Positions 24,376-33,523 of a DNA stretch of 64,000 nt are shown here, piece by piece; position 1 is the stretch's first letter; each line of letters begins with the position of its first letter. Location of the stretch: positions 1,240,001 to 1,304,000 of the forward strand of contig CAWCUU010000001.1 in NCBI GenBank assembly GCA_963798855.1, in the 5' to 3' direction. The notes under the pieces were generated by a model. The model ran no database searches and was not told where the DNA came from. It worked only from the letters and a program-made list of their open reading frames with translations. The translations under genes were made by a program, and so were the position numbers. The DNA comes from CAWCUU01 sp963798855 (GTDB lineage: Bacteria; Gemmatimonadota; Gemmatimonadetes; Longimicrobiales; RSA9).

Positions 24376-26245
24376 GGTACCCCCCGCACGCAAGCGCCGC
24401 CACGACCGCAAACCCGATCTTCACGATCCCCGGCAGCGGCGCCGGCGAGACGAACCCCTCGACGAGCCCCGCCAGCACGAGCAGCGCCGCCGTGCCGGCC
24501 AGCAGCGAGACCGCCTCGCGCGCGCGGGCCTTCAGCGCGTCGACGCGGCGCAGGCGCCCGGGCGCGATCAACGCCGAGCCCAGCAGCAGCCCCGCCGTCC
24601 CCGCGATGCATACCGCCGTCAGCTCCAGCACTCCGTGCGGCGCCACGAACGTCCACAGCACCCGGCCCACGCCCAGGCTCTGGTACAGCCCCGCCGTGGC
24701 GCCCAGGCTCACGCCGTTCAGGACCAGCAGCAGCAGCGTGCCGAGTCCAGCGAGCAGCCCGCCCGCGAACGCGAAGAACGTGACCTGCACGTTGTTCGAG
24801 ATGATGCCCGTCGCCATCACCGGCATGAACACGTCGGGGATCTGGACGTACGCCGGCGTCGTCCCCGCCGCCGCCTCCCGCCGCGTCAGCTCCGCGCGCG
24901 CGACCATGCCGGCCGGCAGCAGCTCCCGCGCGATCGACGGTCGCCCGACCACGAGCGCGAACGACAGGGCAGCGGGCAGGAACAGTGCGCCGGCCGCCAC
25001 CGCGACAAATGCCCATCGGCGACGAACCAGCCGCGGGAACCCGGTCGTCAGCCAGCCGCGCAGCTCCCGAAGCGCCGGTCCGCGGCTGCGATAGAAGACG
25101 TTGTGCCCCTCGGCCGCGCGCCGCTCCAGCGCGTACGTCAGCTCGTCCGACGCTCCGTACGTGCGCGCACGCGCGACGTCCGCGGAGACCAGCCGGTACA
25201 GTGCGGCCAGCCGCGACACCGAGCCCTCGTCGAGCGACGGCAACCCCCGCCGTCGCGCACGTGAGAGCAACCCCTCGTACTCGGCCCACGCCTCCCCGTG
25301 CCTGCGCACGAGGTCCGCCGCCAATCGGCTCTCGCCCGACGATGACGACGCCGCCCGCCTCGCCGCCTCCCGGCCGTGCAGCGCGACCAGCCATGCGTCC
25401 GCCTCCCCCACCCCCTCCGCGTACTCCCCCCCGCACCCCGCGCGAAGCGCGCGCCCCAGCCCCTCCGCCACCCGCTCCCTCGCCCCCGCCCCCAGCGAAT
25501 CCCGCCGCGCCACATACCGATCCAGCACCTCGAACTGCTCGTCCGTCACCCCCCCGCCGTAAGGCGGCTCCCCGCCGCGAGGCGGCGCCCCGCCGTAAGG
25601 CGGCTCCGCGCCGTAAGGCGGCCCCCCGCCGCGAAGCGGCGCCCCGCCGAAGGCGGCGCCCCGGGCGTCAGCCCCCGGCGCCCCGTCGCCCGACGGCGCC
25701 CCGGCGAACGCCGGCGCCCCGCCGTAAGGCGGCACCACCCTCACCACCAGCGTCCCGGCCGCGATGTCTCCCAGCCGCATCGTCTGCGGGTGCAGCATCA
25801 TGACCAGTCCGCCCAGCACGGACGTCGGGAACGGCTGCATGTCGATCACGCGCAGGAGATTGCGGATCGCCGATGCCTGCAGCGTCACCGGGTGGGCCCC
25901 CTCCAGGACCACACGCAGGCCGACGCCCCGCTTGCCCGGTGTCTGACCGTCGCGCATCACCTCGAAGTACACGAAGTAGCCCCAGGCCACGGCGAACGCG
26001 ATCAGCACCATCAGCGCAATGATCCACCCCGTCACGCGGCTGCGGATGCCGATCTCGTGGCCCGTCCACCAGGCGAGCGCCGCCAGTCCCGAAAGCAGCA
26101 GCCCGAGCAGGAGGCCGTCCAGCAGGAAGGCGAGGAATCGCGAACCGAGGTCCGCCAGCTCGAAGCGCAGCACCACCTGCTCCGGCGTTTCCACCTCGTG
26201 CCTGCGCGCCTCCGGCGCGGCCACCTGTCGCGTGCGTGCCGTCAT
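24263..26245 (-). CDS. RDD-domain / SpoIIM-domain fusion protein with a repeat-encoded linker
   Basis: A 660-residue membrane protein. Residues 1-175 are an RDD domain: FELADLGSRFLAFLLDG near residue 30, then RDGQTPGKRGVGLRV and a final MRLGDIAAGTLVV. Residues 178-232 are a low-complexity Gly/Pro/Ala linker (GGAPPRGGEPPYGGG) translated from array P2. Residues 233-630 are a SpoIIM/DUF95 domain (VLDRYVARRD start, FFAFAGGLLAGLGTLLLLVL, FVAPHGVLELTAV). The last ~35 residues come from array P1. A GTG at 25549, preceded by a run of G, could start SpoIIM separately. ATG at 26245 is chosen because upstream sequence is array P3. In other bacteria RDD and SpoIIM are neighbouring separate genes beside MoxR/DUF58, so a repeat-mediated fusion is likely. 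Confidence 0.85.
   Translation of the reverse strand: MTARTRQVAAPEARRHEVETPEQVVLRFELADLGSRFLAFLLDGLLLGLLLSGLAALAWWTGHEIGIRSRVTGWIIALMVLIAFAVAWGYFVYFEVMRDGQTPGKRGVGLRVVLEGAHPVTLQASAIRNLLRVIDMQPFPTSVLGGLVMMLHPQTMRLGDIAAGTLVVRVVPPYGGAPAFAGAPSGDGAPGADARGAAFGGAPLRGGGPPYGAEPPYGGAPPRGGEPPYGGGVTDEQFEVLDRYVARRDSLGAGARERVAEGLGRALRAGCGGEYAEGVGEADAWLVALHGREAARRAASSSSGESRLAADLVRRHGEAWAEYEGLLSRARRRGLPSLDEGSVSRLAALYRLVSADVARARTYGASDELTYALERRAAEGHNVFYRSRGPALRELRGWLTTGFPRLVRRRWAFVAVAAGALFLPAALSFALVVGRPSIARELLPAGMVARAELTRREAAAGTTPAYVQIPDVFMPVMATGIISNNVQVTFFAFAGGLLAGLGTLLLLVLNGVSLGATAGLYQSLGVGRVLWTFVAPHGVLELTAVCIAGTAGLLLGSALIAPGRLRRVDALKARAREAVSLLAGTAALLVLAGLVEGFVSPAPLPGIVKIGFAVVAALACGGYLAGAGRRGAAYPAGAGRRGAAYPAGAGRRGAASRGAA
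25551..25733. repeat. GC-rich mini-hairpin array (P2), inside a coding region
   Basis: Units such as cgccgtaaggcggc and cgccgcgaggcggc separated by ccccg or tcccc are repeated about ten times. The minus-strand reading frame of the RDD-SpoIIM gene passes through without a stop, giving G-G-A-P-P-R-G-G-E-P-P-Y-type repeats between the two domains. Confidence 0.9.
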
Positions 26246-26270
26246 GATCCTAAGATAAGCGAGGGGCGAG

Positions 26271-26566
26271 CCCCCCGCCGCCGAAGGTCGGCGCCCCCGC
26301 CGCCGCAAGGCCGGCGCCCCCGCCGTCAGGCGGCCCCCCGCCGTAGGCGGCACGCCCGCCGCAGGCGGCACCCCGCCGCCGCAAGGCCGGCGCCCCCGCC
26401 GTCAGGCGGCACGCCCGCCGCAGGCGGCACCCCGCCGCAGGCGGCACCCCGCCGCAGGCGGCACCCCGGCCGCAAGGCCGCCCCGCCGTTCAGGCGGCGC
26501 CCCGCCGCAGGCGGCGCCCCGGCGTCCAGCCCGGCGCCCCGGCGCAGCCGGCGCCCCGGCCGAGAC
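26271..26566. repeat. GC-rich mini-hairpin array (P3)
   Basis: About 300 bases of short palindromes (gccgcaaggcc, gccgtcaggcggc, gccgcaggcggc) separated by ccccg. It sits in the divergent space between the RDD-SpoIIM gene and the small gene at 26725, upstream of both. The rest of the gap 26246-26724 holds no gene I can support. Confidence 0.9.
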
Positions 26567-26724
26567 CCGCAACTATTTCGTGCCTCCCGAAATCCTTTCC
26601 GAGCCCGCACCCCCGAATCCACCCGACCTCCCGGCCCAACCCTCGCCCCCGCCACGGTTTACGCCCAACCCGACCACCGGCCTCGTTCTTGCCCTTTCTG
26701 GCCGGCCCCCGCACTGGAGCCCCG

Positions 26725-26874
26725 ATGATCAACGTTCTGCTGCTGCTGGTCTGCGCCCTGATCCTGGGCTTTCTCGCGCTGCTCGGCGTCGCGGGAGCCG
26801 CCGTCGTCGGTTCCGCGTTGGCCTCGATGATGGGGCGGGGACGTCCTCGGGTCGATCCACCGGCGTCCCTCTGA
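26725..26874 (+). CDS. Small single-helix membrane protein (49 aa)
   Basis: A 49-residue reading frame that begins MINVLLLLVCALILGFLALL. It has one strongly hydrophobic helix (residues 3-30, ending in a small-residue A-x-x-V-G-S stretch) and a short basic tail (GRGRPR). A ggag lies six bases before the ATG. No family is recognised. It precedes the degenerate GGDEF gene by 126 bases. Hydrophobicity, start signal and placement support it, but the size is small. Confidence 0.55.
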   Translation: MINVLLLLVCALILGFLALLGVAGAAVVGSALASMMGRGRPRVDPPASL

Positions 26875-27000
26875 GAGAGCCCTGGAACGGTCATCGCGCG
26901 AGAGGCCAGGATGAACGCCTCGATTGCGTCGTCGACGGGCAGGGTTATCTTAGGTGCTGGACGTCGGATAGATCGTCCACACCTCCATAAAACCGGATTC

Positions 27001-27912
27001 ATGGCGGAGTCTTCCAGCCCACCTATGCCGTTCTGGGCGCTGCTTCTCTCCATTGCCGTCTTCGCGGTGCCTGCCGTACTGACGGGACTGCACCCCGCCC
27101 CGTCGCCGGTCGTGGGCATATCGTGGCTTTTCGTGGTGGTGCCGGTCTTCTTCTTCGGCTACTTCGAGGAATGGCGCGGCGTCGCTCTGGCGCAGGCGAT
27201 CTGGTTCACGCTGCTGGCGCTGAGCGTCATGGCCGGCCTGCTTCTGTCCTCGACGCCTCCGGACTGGCAGTTCCTCGCCGTCATGAGCGTCGCCCTGATG
27301 GTCATCTCGCTCGCCGTCGGCTGGCTGTCCTACTCGCTTCGCCGCGACGTCAACGTGACGGCCCAGCGCGAGCGCACGATGGTCGAGCAGCTCGCGCTGC
27401 GCGATGAGCTCACCACGCTGCCCAACAGCAAGTACGTCCGGCTCTACCTCGAGAGCTCCTTCGCGGCCGCCCAGCGTGGCTATCCGCTCACGCTCGTGAT
27501 GCTCGACGTCGACCGGCTCGGTGAGTACAACGGCTATCACGGCCACGGCGCGGGCGACGCCGCGCTCCGCGCGATCGGCCACGTTCTGCGTCGCACCACC
27601 CGCAAGATGGAGGTCTCGGCGCGTCTCGAGAGCGACCGTTTCCTGACCCTGCTCGCCACGCGCGAGGCCGGCGCCGCGATCAAGTTCGTCCGCCGCGTCC
27701 GTCACTCGCTCCTCGAGGTCGACCTGCCCCGCGGTAAGGTCACGATCTCGGCGGGCATCGCGCCCTTCGACGTGAACATGAAGAGCGCGGAGGACATGAT
27801 CGCGGCGGCACGGGCCGCCCTCGGCCGGGCCAAGACGCGCGGCCGCGAGCAGGACGCCGTCTACGAGACCGACGGCCTCGACCCCGCCCGCGCGCCGCTT
27901 CCCTCGCGCTGA
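27001..27912 (+). CDS. Membrane GGDEF-domain protein with degenerate active site
   Basis: A 303-residue protein with four N-terminal helices (residues 12-115) and a C-terminal GGDEF domain (DELTTLPNSKYVRLYLESSF, then LVMLDVDRLGEYNGYHGHGA). In place of the catalytic GG(D/E)EF it has LESDRFLT, aligned with GRWGGEEFLS of the paralogue at 32423-33373. The motif glycines are lost and no inhibitory R-x-x-D site is seen, so it is probably not an active diguanylate cyclase and may instead bind nucleotide or a partner. ATG at 27001 is the first that keeps the helices; an upstream in-frame ATG at 26911 adds a hydrophilic stretch and cannot be excluded. Confidence 0.85.
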   Translation: MAESSSPPMPFWALLLSIAVFAVPAVLTGLHPAPSPVVGISWLFVVVPVFFFGYFEEWRGVALAQAIWFTLLALSVMAGLLLSSTPPDWQFLAVMSVALMVISLAVGWLSYSLRRDVNVTAQRERTMVEQLALRDELTTLPNSKYVRLYLESSFAAAQRGYPLTLVMLDVDRLGEYNGYHGHGAGDAALRAIGHVLRRTTRKMEVSARLESDRFLTLLATREAGAAIKFVRRVRHSLLEVDLPRGKVTISAGIAPFDVNMKSAEDMIAAARAALGRAKTRGREQDAVYETDGLDPARAPLPSR

Positions 27913-28204
27913 TCTCGCTGAGACGCCCCTTTGCCGGCCGTCGCACGCTCTCTCTTGGCTGAGGGGGCGTTCCTCTTCCGCCGTGCCGTTCCGTAACATC
28001 TTTTCCGTTTTCGCCGCAACGATTCGTTGCCGGCGACCTGCCGGAACGACCTGAATCCGCGGCAAAACCAAGTCCCGCAACGACTTGTGGTTTGGGGCAT
28101 CCCTGGTACATCGCTTGCACCCGTGCGTATCGCCTGCCGCGCCGCGCGACGCCCGTCGCCGCGGTCGCAGCCCTGTTTCCCGACAGATCCGAGCCCGATC
28201 GCCT

Positions 28205-29251
28205 ATGCAGCCGTTGGCCCTGGAGAGCGCGCGCATCCTCGTCGTGGACGACGAGCCTGCGAATCTCCGGCTGATCGAGCGGATCCTGAGGGAGGCGGGG
28301 TACGCTGCCGTCCGCACCACGAGCCAGCCATCCGAGGTGCTGGGCATCTTCGTCAGCGAGCCTCCCGACCTGATCCTGCTCGACCTGCACATGCCGACCA
28401 TGGACGGCTTCGCGGTGCTGGAGGAGATCACCCCCTGGATCGAGCCGGGCTGCTATCTGCCGATCCTGATGCTGACGGGAGACACGGCGACGGACGTGAA
28501 GGAGCGCGCTCTGGCCGGCGGCGCGAAGGACTTCCTGAACAAGCCGTTCAGCGCGTCCGAGGTGCTGCTGCGGATCCGCAACCTGCTCGAGACCCGCTTC
28601 CTGCACCTGCAGCTGAAGGAGCACAACGACGAGCTGGAGCATCGCGTCCGGGAGCGCACGGAGCAGCTCGAGGACGCGCGGCTGGAGATCCTGGAGCGGC
28701 TCGCGCGGGCGGCGGAATACAGGGACGACGACACGGGCGAGCACACGCGTCGCGTCGGTCTGATTTCGCGGCGCGTCGCGCTCGAGCTGGGTCTGCCCGT
28801 TGACGAGGCGGAGCTGATCTCGCGCGCGGCGCCGCTTCACGATATCGGCAAGATCGGCATCCCGGACGGCATCCTGCTGAAGCCGGGCAAGCTGACGCAG
28901 AAGGAGATCGACGTGATGCGCACGCACACGTTGATCGGCCAGCGCATCCTGTCGGGCAGCAACGTGCCCGTGCTCCAGGTCGCGGCGACGATCGCGCTGA
29001 CCCACCACGAGCGCTGGGATGGCTGCGGCTATCCGGAGGGCCTGAGCCGTGAATCGATTCCGCTGTCAGGGCGCATCATCGCCGTCGTGGACGTGTTCGA
29101 CGCGCTGACGCACGACCGGCCCTACAAGAAGGCGTGGCCGCTCGAGGCCGCGATGGAGCAGATCCTCTCGAGCTCCGAGACGCAGTTCGATCCGGCCATC
29201 GTCGACGCCTTCCAGCGCGTCGTTGGCCGCAGCCTGTCTTCGGTCATCTGA
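28205..29251 (+). CDS. Response regulator with HD-GYP phosphodiesterase domain (RpfG-like)
   Basis: A 348-residue protein. Residues 5-125 are a receiver domain (ILVVDDEPANLRLIERIL, phospho-acceptor aspartate in LILLDLHMPTMDG, and LNKPFS). A coiled linker follows (residues 130-160). Residues 165-345 are an HD-GYP domain with EHTRRVG, PLHDIGKIGIPD and HHERWDGCGYPEGL; all HD and GYP signature residues are present. It should hydrolyse cyclic di-GMP under control of phosphorylation. Its stop overlaps the start of a hybrid histidine kinase (TGATG), a likely partner. The 292-base gap upstream (27913-28204) contains short inverted repeats such as gcaacgattcgttgc (28016-28030) but no recognisable riboswitch. 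Confidence 0.95.
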   Translation: MQPLALESARILVVDDEPANLRLIERILREAGYAAVRTTSQPSEVLGIFVSEPPDLILLDLHMPTMDGFAVLEEITPWIEPGCYLPILMLTGDTATDVKERALAGGAKDFLNKPFSASEVLLRIRNLLETRFLHLQLKEHNDELEHRVRERTEQLEDARLEILERLARAAEYRDDDTGEHTRRVGLISRRVALELGLPVDEAELISRAAPLHDIGKIGIPDGILLKPGKLTQKEIDVMRTHTLIGQRILSGSNVPVLQVAATIALTHHERWDGCGYPEGLSRESIPLSGRIIAVVDVFDALTHDRPYKKAWPLEAAMEQILSSSETQFDPAIVDAFQRVVGRSLSSVI

Positions 29252-31938
29252 TGGGCTCGCGTCTGGAGACCCGACTGCAGCGCTTCACGGAGGCCGTCCG
29301 CGCCATCGTGAAGGACGCGTTCTCGCCTCCGCCCGGCGCCGCCGAGCCGCCGCGTGTCTTGGCCGCGGCCGCCGACCTGCTGCTGGATCCCGGCTCGGTC
29401 GAGCCGCCCACCGCCGAGTCGCGCCCGTTCCACTGGGGGTGGCGGCAATGGGCCGGCCCGCTCGCCACACTCGGCGCGCTACTCGTCCTCGAGCTGTTCC
29501 TGCGCCACGGCCTCACGATCATGCCCGCCGTGGTCGTCGCGTTCCTGCTCGTTCTGCTCTCGGCCCTGCTCGGCGGCCTCGTCTCCGGCCTGATCAGCGC
29601 CGCGCTCGTCGCGACGCACCACACCTACTTCCTCCTCGTTCCCGAGCGCCTCGGCTACGTCGACCAGCTGCGACCGTTCGTCGTGCTGCTCGTCTTCGCG
29701 CCCAGCGTCGCGCTGGTGCCCGCCTACCTGCGCTCGGCCTGGCGCCGGTTGCTCGCCGAGAGCGGCGTCTCCGGCAACGAAGCCGTCCTGGACGCGAGCT
29801 TCCTCGCCGAGACCAGCGCGCTGCTCGACACGTCCATCGGCTATCACCGCACGCTCGCGCGCATCTCGCGCATGGCCGTGCCCACGCTCGCCGACTGGTG
29901 CTCGATCTACATGCTCGACGAGGCCGGCACCGCGGTCCGCATGCTGGTCGGCCACGAGGAGCCCGAGGCCGTCGAGCTGCTCGAGCACGCCCTGGCCGTC
30001 GCGCCGCTGAACCTCAACCAGAAGCACCCTCTGCACGGCGTCGCGGACGTCCTTGCGCCCGGCGAGAGCCGCGTCCTCGAGTCCGGACCGCACACCCGCC
30101 TCGAGCCGTACGCCCGGACCTACGCCGAGCGCGCGCTGCTGGCCGCGCTGAGCCCGCGCGCCGTGCTCGTCGTGCCAATGCAGGCGCGCGGCCGCCTCGT
30201 CGGCGGCATGGTGCTCGTCCGCTCATGCGGCGCCGAGGGCGACGAGGCCGACGTGCCGGCGGGGCCCGCCTTCCGCCAGCACGACATCGCCCTCGCCGAG
30301 GAGTTCTGCCGTCGCGCCGCGCTTGCCGCCGACACCGCCCGGCTCTACGAGACCGCCGTCGAGGCGAGGCAGGAGGCCGAGTCGGCGCGCGAGCGCGTCG
30401 TCGCCATCCTCGAGTCCATCTCGGACGGCTTCATGGCGCTCGACCGCGACTGGTGCTTCACCTACGTCAACCGCGAGGCCGAGCGGCTGCTCGGCCGCAG
30501 CCGAGCCGACCTGATCGGCACGAACATCTGGCGGCAGTTCCCCCGGCTCGTCGGCGGCGCGTTCTACCGCGCCTACCACGAGGCCGTCGTCAACCAGAGC
30601 GCGGTCCACTTCGAGAGCGAGGTGCAGTGGCTGCCGGACGACGTGTGGCTCGAGGTCCACGCCTTCCCGGCTCGTGACGGCCTGTCCGTCTACTTCCGCG
30701 ACATCTCCGCCCGCAAGTCCGTCGAGGAGGCGCTCAAGCGCAGCGAGGAGCAGCTCCGGCACTCCCAGAAGATGGAGGCCGTGGGGCGGCTCGCCGGCGG
30801 TGTCGCGCACGACTTCAACAACCTGCTCACCTCCATAGCCGGACACACCGACCTCATGGTCGCGCGGGTGCCGGCCGACGATCCGATCGCCGACGACCTC
30901 GAGGAGATCAGCAAGGCGGCCGGCCGCGCCTCCGCGCTCACGCGACAGCTCCTTGCCTTCGGACGCAAGCAGGTGCACGCGCCGCAGGTGCTCGATCTGA
31001 ACGCCGTCGTGCCCGATCTCGAGAAGATGCTGCGCCGCCTGATCGGCGAGGACATCGTGCTGCAGACCCGACTCGACCCCGACATCGGCGCCGTCCGCGC
31101 CGATCCCGGCCAGCTCGAGCAGGTCATCATGAACCTCGCCGTCAACGCCCGCGACGCGATGGCCGCCGGCGGCACGCTCCTCATCTCGACCTCCGCCGTG
31201 GACCTCGAGGAGAACGCGCTCGGCAACTTCACCGAGTCCGTCCAGGCCGGCTCCTACGTCGTGCTGACCGTCCAGGACACCGGGACCGGCATGGGCGAGG
31301 AGACGCTCGCCCACATCTTCGAGCCGTTCTTCACGACGAAGGATAAGGGGAAGGGGACCGGCCTCGGCCTCGCGACCGTCTACGGCATCGTCAAGCAGGG
31401 CGGCGGCAACATCGCCGTCTACAGCACGCGCGGACAGGGCACCAGCTTCGAGATCTATTGGCCGCGCGCCGAGCAGTCGGCCCCGCTCGTCGAGGAGCAC
31501 GCCGTTCCCAACGCACCCGATCCCGAGCTGCCGCCCGCGCGCGGCACGATCCTCGTTGCCGAGGACGAAGACGCCGTTCGTCGCTTCGTCTCGAAGGTGC
31601 TGCGCGAGCGCGGCTACACCGTGCTCGACGCCGCCGACGGCGCCGCCGCGCTGCGCCTCGCCGAGGAGCACGACGGCGAGATCGACCTGCTGCTCAGCGA
31701 CGTCGTGATGCCGGGCATGGGCGGACGGGAGCTGGCCAGCCGCCTCGTACGGCTGCGCCCGCGCACCCGCATCATCTTCATGTCCGGCTATGCCGAGAAC
31801 GAGATCGTCCACGGCGGTGCGATCGACGAGGAGACCCTGCTCATCGAGAAGCCGTTCTCCGCGAAGACGCTCGCCCGGCGCATCTGGGAAGTCCTCGACG
31901 ACCAGTCGCCGGCCGGCGTAAAGGAGGTGGCCACGTAG
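29251..31938 (+). CDS. Membrane hybrid histidine kinase (GAF-PAS-HisKA-HATPase-REC)
   Basis: An 895-residue sensor. Residues 70-170 hold about four helices resembling the DUF4118/KdpD-type transmembrane domain. A GAF-like domain spans about 190-370 and a PAS domain about 385-500 (FMALDRDWCFTYVNREAERL). HisKA follows (GVAHDFNNLLTSIAGHTD, phospho-histidine in the H-D-F motif), then HATPase with NLAVNARDAM, DTGTGMGEE and GKGTGLGLATVYGIVKQGG. A C-terminal receiver domain has its acceptor aspartate in LLLSDVVMPGMGG. ATG at 29251 overlaps the HD-GYP regulator's stop, so the pair probably forms one phosphorelay controlling cyclic di-GMP. The signal is unknown. Confidence 0.93.
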   Translation: MGSRLETRLQRFTEAVRAIVKDAFSPPPGAAEPPRVLAAAADLLLDPGSVEPPTAESRPFHWGWRQWAGPLATLGALLVLELFLRHGLTIMPAVVVAFLLVLLSALLGGLVSGLISAALVATHHTYFLLVPERLGYVDQLRPFVVLLVFAPSVALVPAYLRSAWRRLLAESGVSGNEAVLDASFLAETSALLDTSIGYHRTLARISRMAVPTLADWCSIYMLDEAGTAVRMLVGHEEPEAVELLEHALAVAPLNLNQKHPLHGVADVLAPGESRVLESGPHTRLEPYARTYAERALLAALSPRAVLVVPMQARGRLVGGMVLVRSCGAEGDEADVPAGPAFRQHDIALAEEFCRRAALAADTARLYETAVEARQEAESARERVVAILESISDGFMALDRDWCFTYVNREAERLLGRSRADLIGTNIWRQFPRLVGGAFYRAYHEAVVNQSAVHFESEVQWLPDDVWLEVHAFPARDGLSVYFRDISARKSVEEALKRSEEQLRHSQKMEAVGRLAGGVAHDFNNLLTSIAGHTDLMVARVPADDPIADDLEEISKAAGRASALTRQLLAFGRKQVHAPQVLDLNAVVPDLEKMLRRLIGEDIVLQTRLDPDIGAVRADPGQLEQVIMNLAVNARDAMAAGGTLLISTSAVDLEENALGNFTESVQAGSYVVLTVQDTGTGMGEETLAHIFEPFFTTKDKGKGTGLGLATVYGIVKQGGGNIAVYSTRGQGTSFEIYWPRAEQSAPLVEEHAVPNAPDPELPPARGTILVAEDEDAVRRFVSKVLRERGYTVLDAADGAAALRLAEEHDGEIDLLLSDVVMPGMGGRELASRLVRLRPRTRIIFMSGYAENEIVHGGAIDEETLLIEKPFSAKTLARRIWEVLDDQSPAGVKEVAT

Positions 31939-32041
31939 GCCGGCTCGCTGGCCCTTCGGGGCCACGTGAGCCTTGACACTCCCAGGAGAGACACCGACAC
32001 TGGAGCCGGCTCTCCAAAACAACGAAAGAAAGGCCTATCTC

Positions 32042-32215
32042 ATGGAACGGGATATCGAGGCGAAGCCTCCGCGCTACGCGTGGTTACGTACCCTGGCCCC
32101 GTTGCTCATCGGCCTGATCGCGTTCATGGTCCTGCATCGCGAGGGAAGGGACCTTGCCGCCGTCCTGCTTCTGACGGCCTCGCTCGCGGTCGCGCTCATG
32201 TTGCGCAAGCGCTGA
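32042..32215 (+). CDS. Small membrane protein (57 aa)
   Basis: A 57-residue protein with a charged N-terminus (MERDIEAKPPRYAW) and two short hydrophobic helices (TLAPLLIGLIAFMVL and AAVLLLTASLAVALML). A gaaagaaagg purine stretch lies eight bases before the ATG. It follows the hybrid kinase and precedes a Flp-like gene on the same strand. No family is recognised. Confidence 0.65.
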   Translation: MERDIEAKPPRYAWLRTLAPLLIGLIAFMVLHREGRDLAAVLLLTASLAVALMLRKR

Positions 32216-32241
32216 TTCGGTCCAGCTAGCCGACGGAACCG

Positions 32242-32430
32242 ATGCTCGCCATCACCGCCTGCCAGGCGCTCGTAGAGTACGGCATGGTCGTTCATTCGCT
32301 CGTGGCCGGCCTGCAGGCGGGTGCAGCGAAGGTCATCCAGGTGGGGGGACAGCACCTGGAGGCGATCATCATCGGGGTCGTCGCCTTTCTGGTCCTCTGG
32401 AGCATCAGACTGTCCAGACGCAGTGGCTGA
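32242..32430 (+). CDS. Flp/TadE-pilin-like small protein
   Basis: A 62-residue protein containing the type IVb prepilin-like phrase CQALVEYGMVV, with glutamate at the +5 position expected after the prepilin peptidase site, though the preceding residue is Cys rather than Gly. A second hydrophobic stretch (LEAIIIGVVAFLVLWS) follows. The small size and Q-A-L-V-E-Y core resemble Flp pilins; two similar proteins lie at 38614-38931 and 39040-39291. It overlaps the start of the GGDEF gene downstream. The assignment is tentative. Confidence 0.6.
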   Translation: MLAITACQALVEYGMVVHSLVAGLQAGAAKVIQVGGQHLEAIIIGVVAFLVLWSIRLSRRSG

Positions 32431-33373
32431 CAAGTCGGTTTCCGAGGCGATGCTGCTCGCACACGTGAACGGCGGGCCGGCGGCATACCCGAAGCTGGAG
32501 GGTCCGGTGATTCCACGCCGTAGCCTGTTCATCTCTCTGGCGAGCCTCATGGTACCCGTGCTCGGCGAGCTCTACTTCAAGGAGGGCGCCGAGCAGTACC
32601 AGCTGCTGCTCTGGCTGTTGGCGCTCGTGCCCTCCTTCGTCCTCGCCTATCATCGGGGTTGGAAGGGAGTCGCCACTGCGCTGGTCGCCGGCATGTCGGT
32701 GCTCTCGCTCACCCAGGTGGCCCTGCAGCTCACGGGGCACACCCAGGTCGACTGGCTGCTCCTCTTCGTCATCATCACGCTCTTCATCGCTGTCTCGCTC
32801 GGCCTCGGCATCGTCTCCGAGATGCTGCACCGCGAGCGCAAGCGCGCCGAGAGACTCGCGCTGACCGACGAGCTGACCGGACTGCCCAATCGTCGCTACC
32901 TGCGACTGTTCCTCGAAACCGAGTTCGCCGCCGCTCAGCGCGGTCGCGCCCTCGTCGTCTGCCTCTTCGACCTCGACTCCTTCAAGAGCTACAACGACCG
33001 CTGGGGTCACGCAGCCGGCGACTCGGCGCTCCTCGCCTTCTCCGAGGTCCTCGCCCGCACCACCCGGCGCATGAATCTGTCCGGCCGTTGGGGCGGAGAG
33101 GAGTTCCTCTCGATCGTGTCCTCCAGCGACGTCGACGGGGCGCTCGTCTTCGTCCAGCGAGTGCGCACCGCCCTCGGCGCCCTGGCCGGCCACTTCAGGG
33201 AGCCGATCACCGTCAGCGTCGGCATGGCCCTCTATGGCCGCCAGACGAAGGATGTCGATGAGCTGATCGGTGCCGCCGACGAAGCCCTCTACGCCGCGAA
33301 GTCCGCCGGTCGCGACGCCGTCCGCGTCCACGGCAGCACCCTTCCTCGAGTGGCCACCGCCGACGCAAGCTGA
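32423..33373 (+). CDS. Membrane diguanylate cyclase (GGDEF)
   Basis: A 316-residue protein with four or five N-terminal helices (LFISLASLMVPVLGELYF to LLLFVIITLFIAVSLGLGIV) and a GGDEF domain (TDELTGLPNRRYLRLFLETE, LFDLDSFKSYNDRWGH and an intact GRWGGEEFLSIV). Metal and substrate residues are present, so it should make cyclic di-GMP. No R-x-x-D inhibitory site is seen before GGEEF. I chose the GTG at 32423, which overlaps the stop of the pilin-like gene; ATG at 32450 is a possible alternative. It is a paralogue of the degenerate protein at 27001-27912. Confidence 0.9.
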   Translation: MADKSVSEAMLLAHVNGGPAAYPKLEGPVIPRRSLFISLASLMVPVLGELYFKEGAEQYQLLLWLLALVPSFVLAYHRGWKGVATALVAGMSVLSLTQVALQLTGHTQVDWLLLFVIITLFIAVSLGLGIVSEMLHRERKRAERLALTDELTGLPNRRYLRLFLETEFAAAQRGRALVVCLFDLDSFKSYNDRWGHAAGDSALLAFSEVLARTTRRMNLSGRWGGEEFLSIVSSSDVDGALVFVQRVRTALGALAGHFREPITVSVGMALYGRQTKDVDELIGAADEALYAAKSAGRDAVRVHGSTLPRVATADAS

Positions 33374-33523
33374 ACCACCCCTCCCGTCCCGCATGGATTT
33401 TTGCACCAGCGCCATAGCCAATGAGGCCACCCCCTTACCCCCGGCCGACAACCCTCTCCACCACGTGTGCGGCTCTGTTCGCCGCAACTGTTGGCTCCCT
33501 CCAGACTGAGCGCCGTTGCCGCC

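Noticed and set aside
24121..26566. GC-rich arrays as CRISPR
   Set aside because: There are no regular spacers of unique sequence and no cas genes; units are 9-14 base palindromes with C-run separators.
28016..28120. Cyclic di-GMP riboswitch ahead of the HD-GYP gene
   Set aside because: Only short inverted repeats are present; the conserved riboswitch core is not recognisable.
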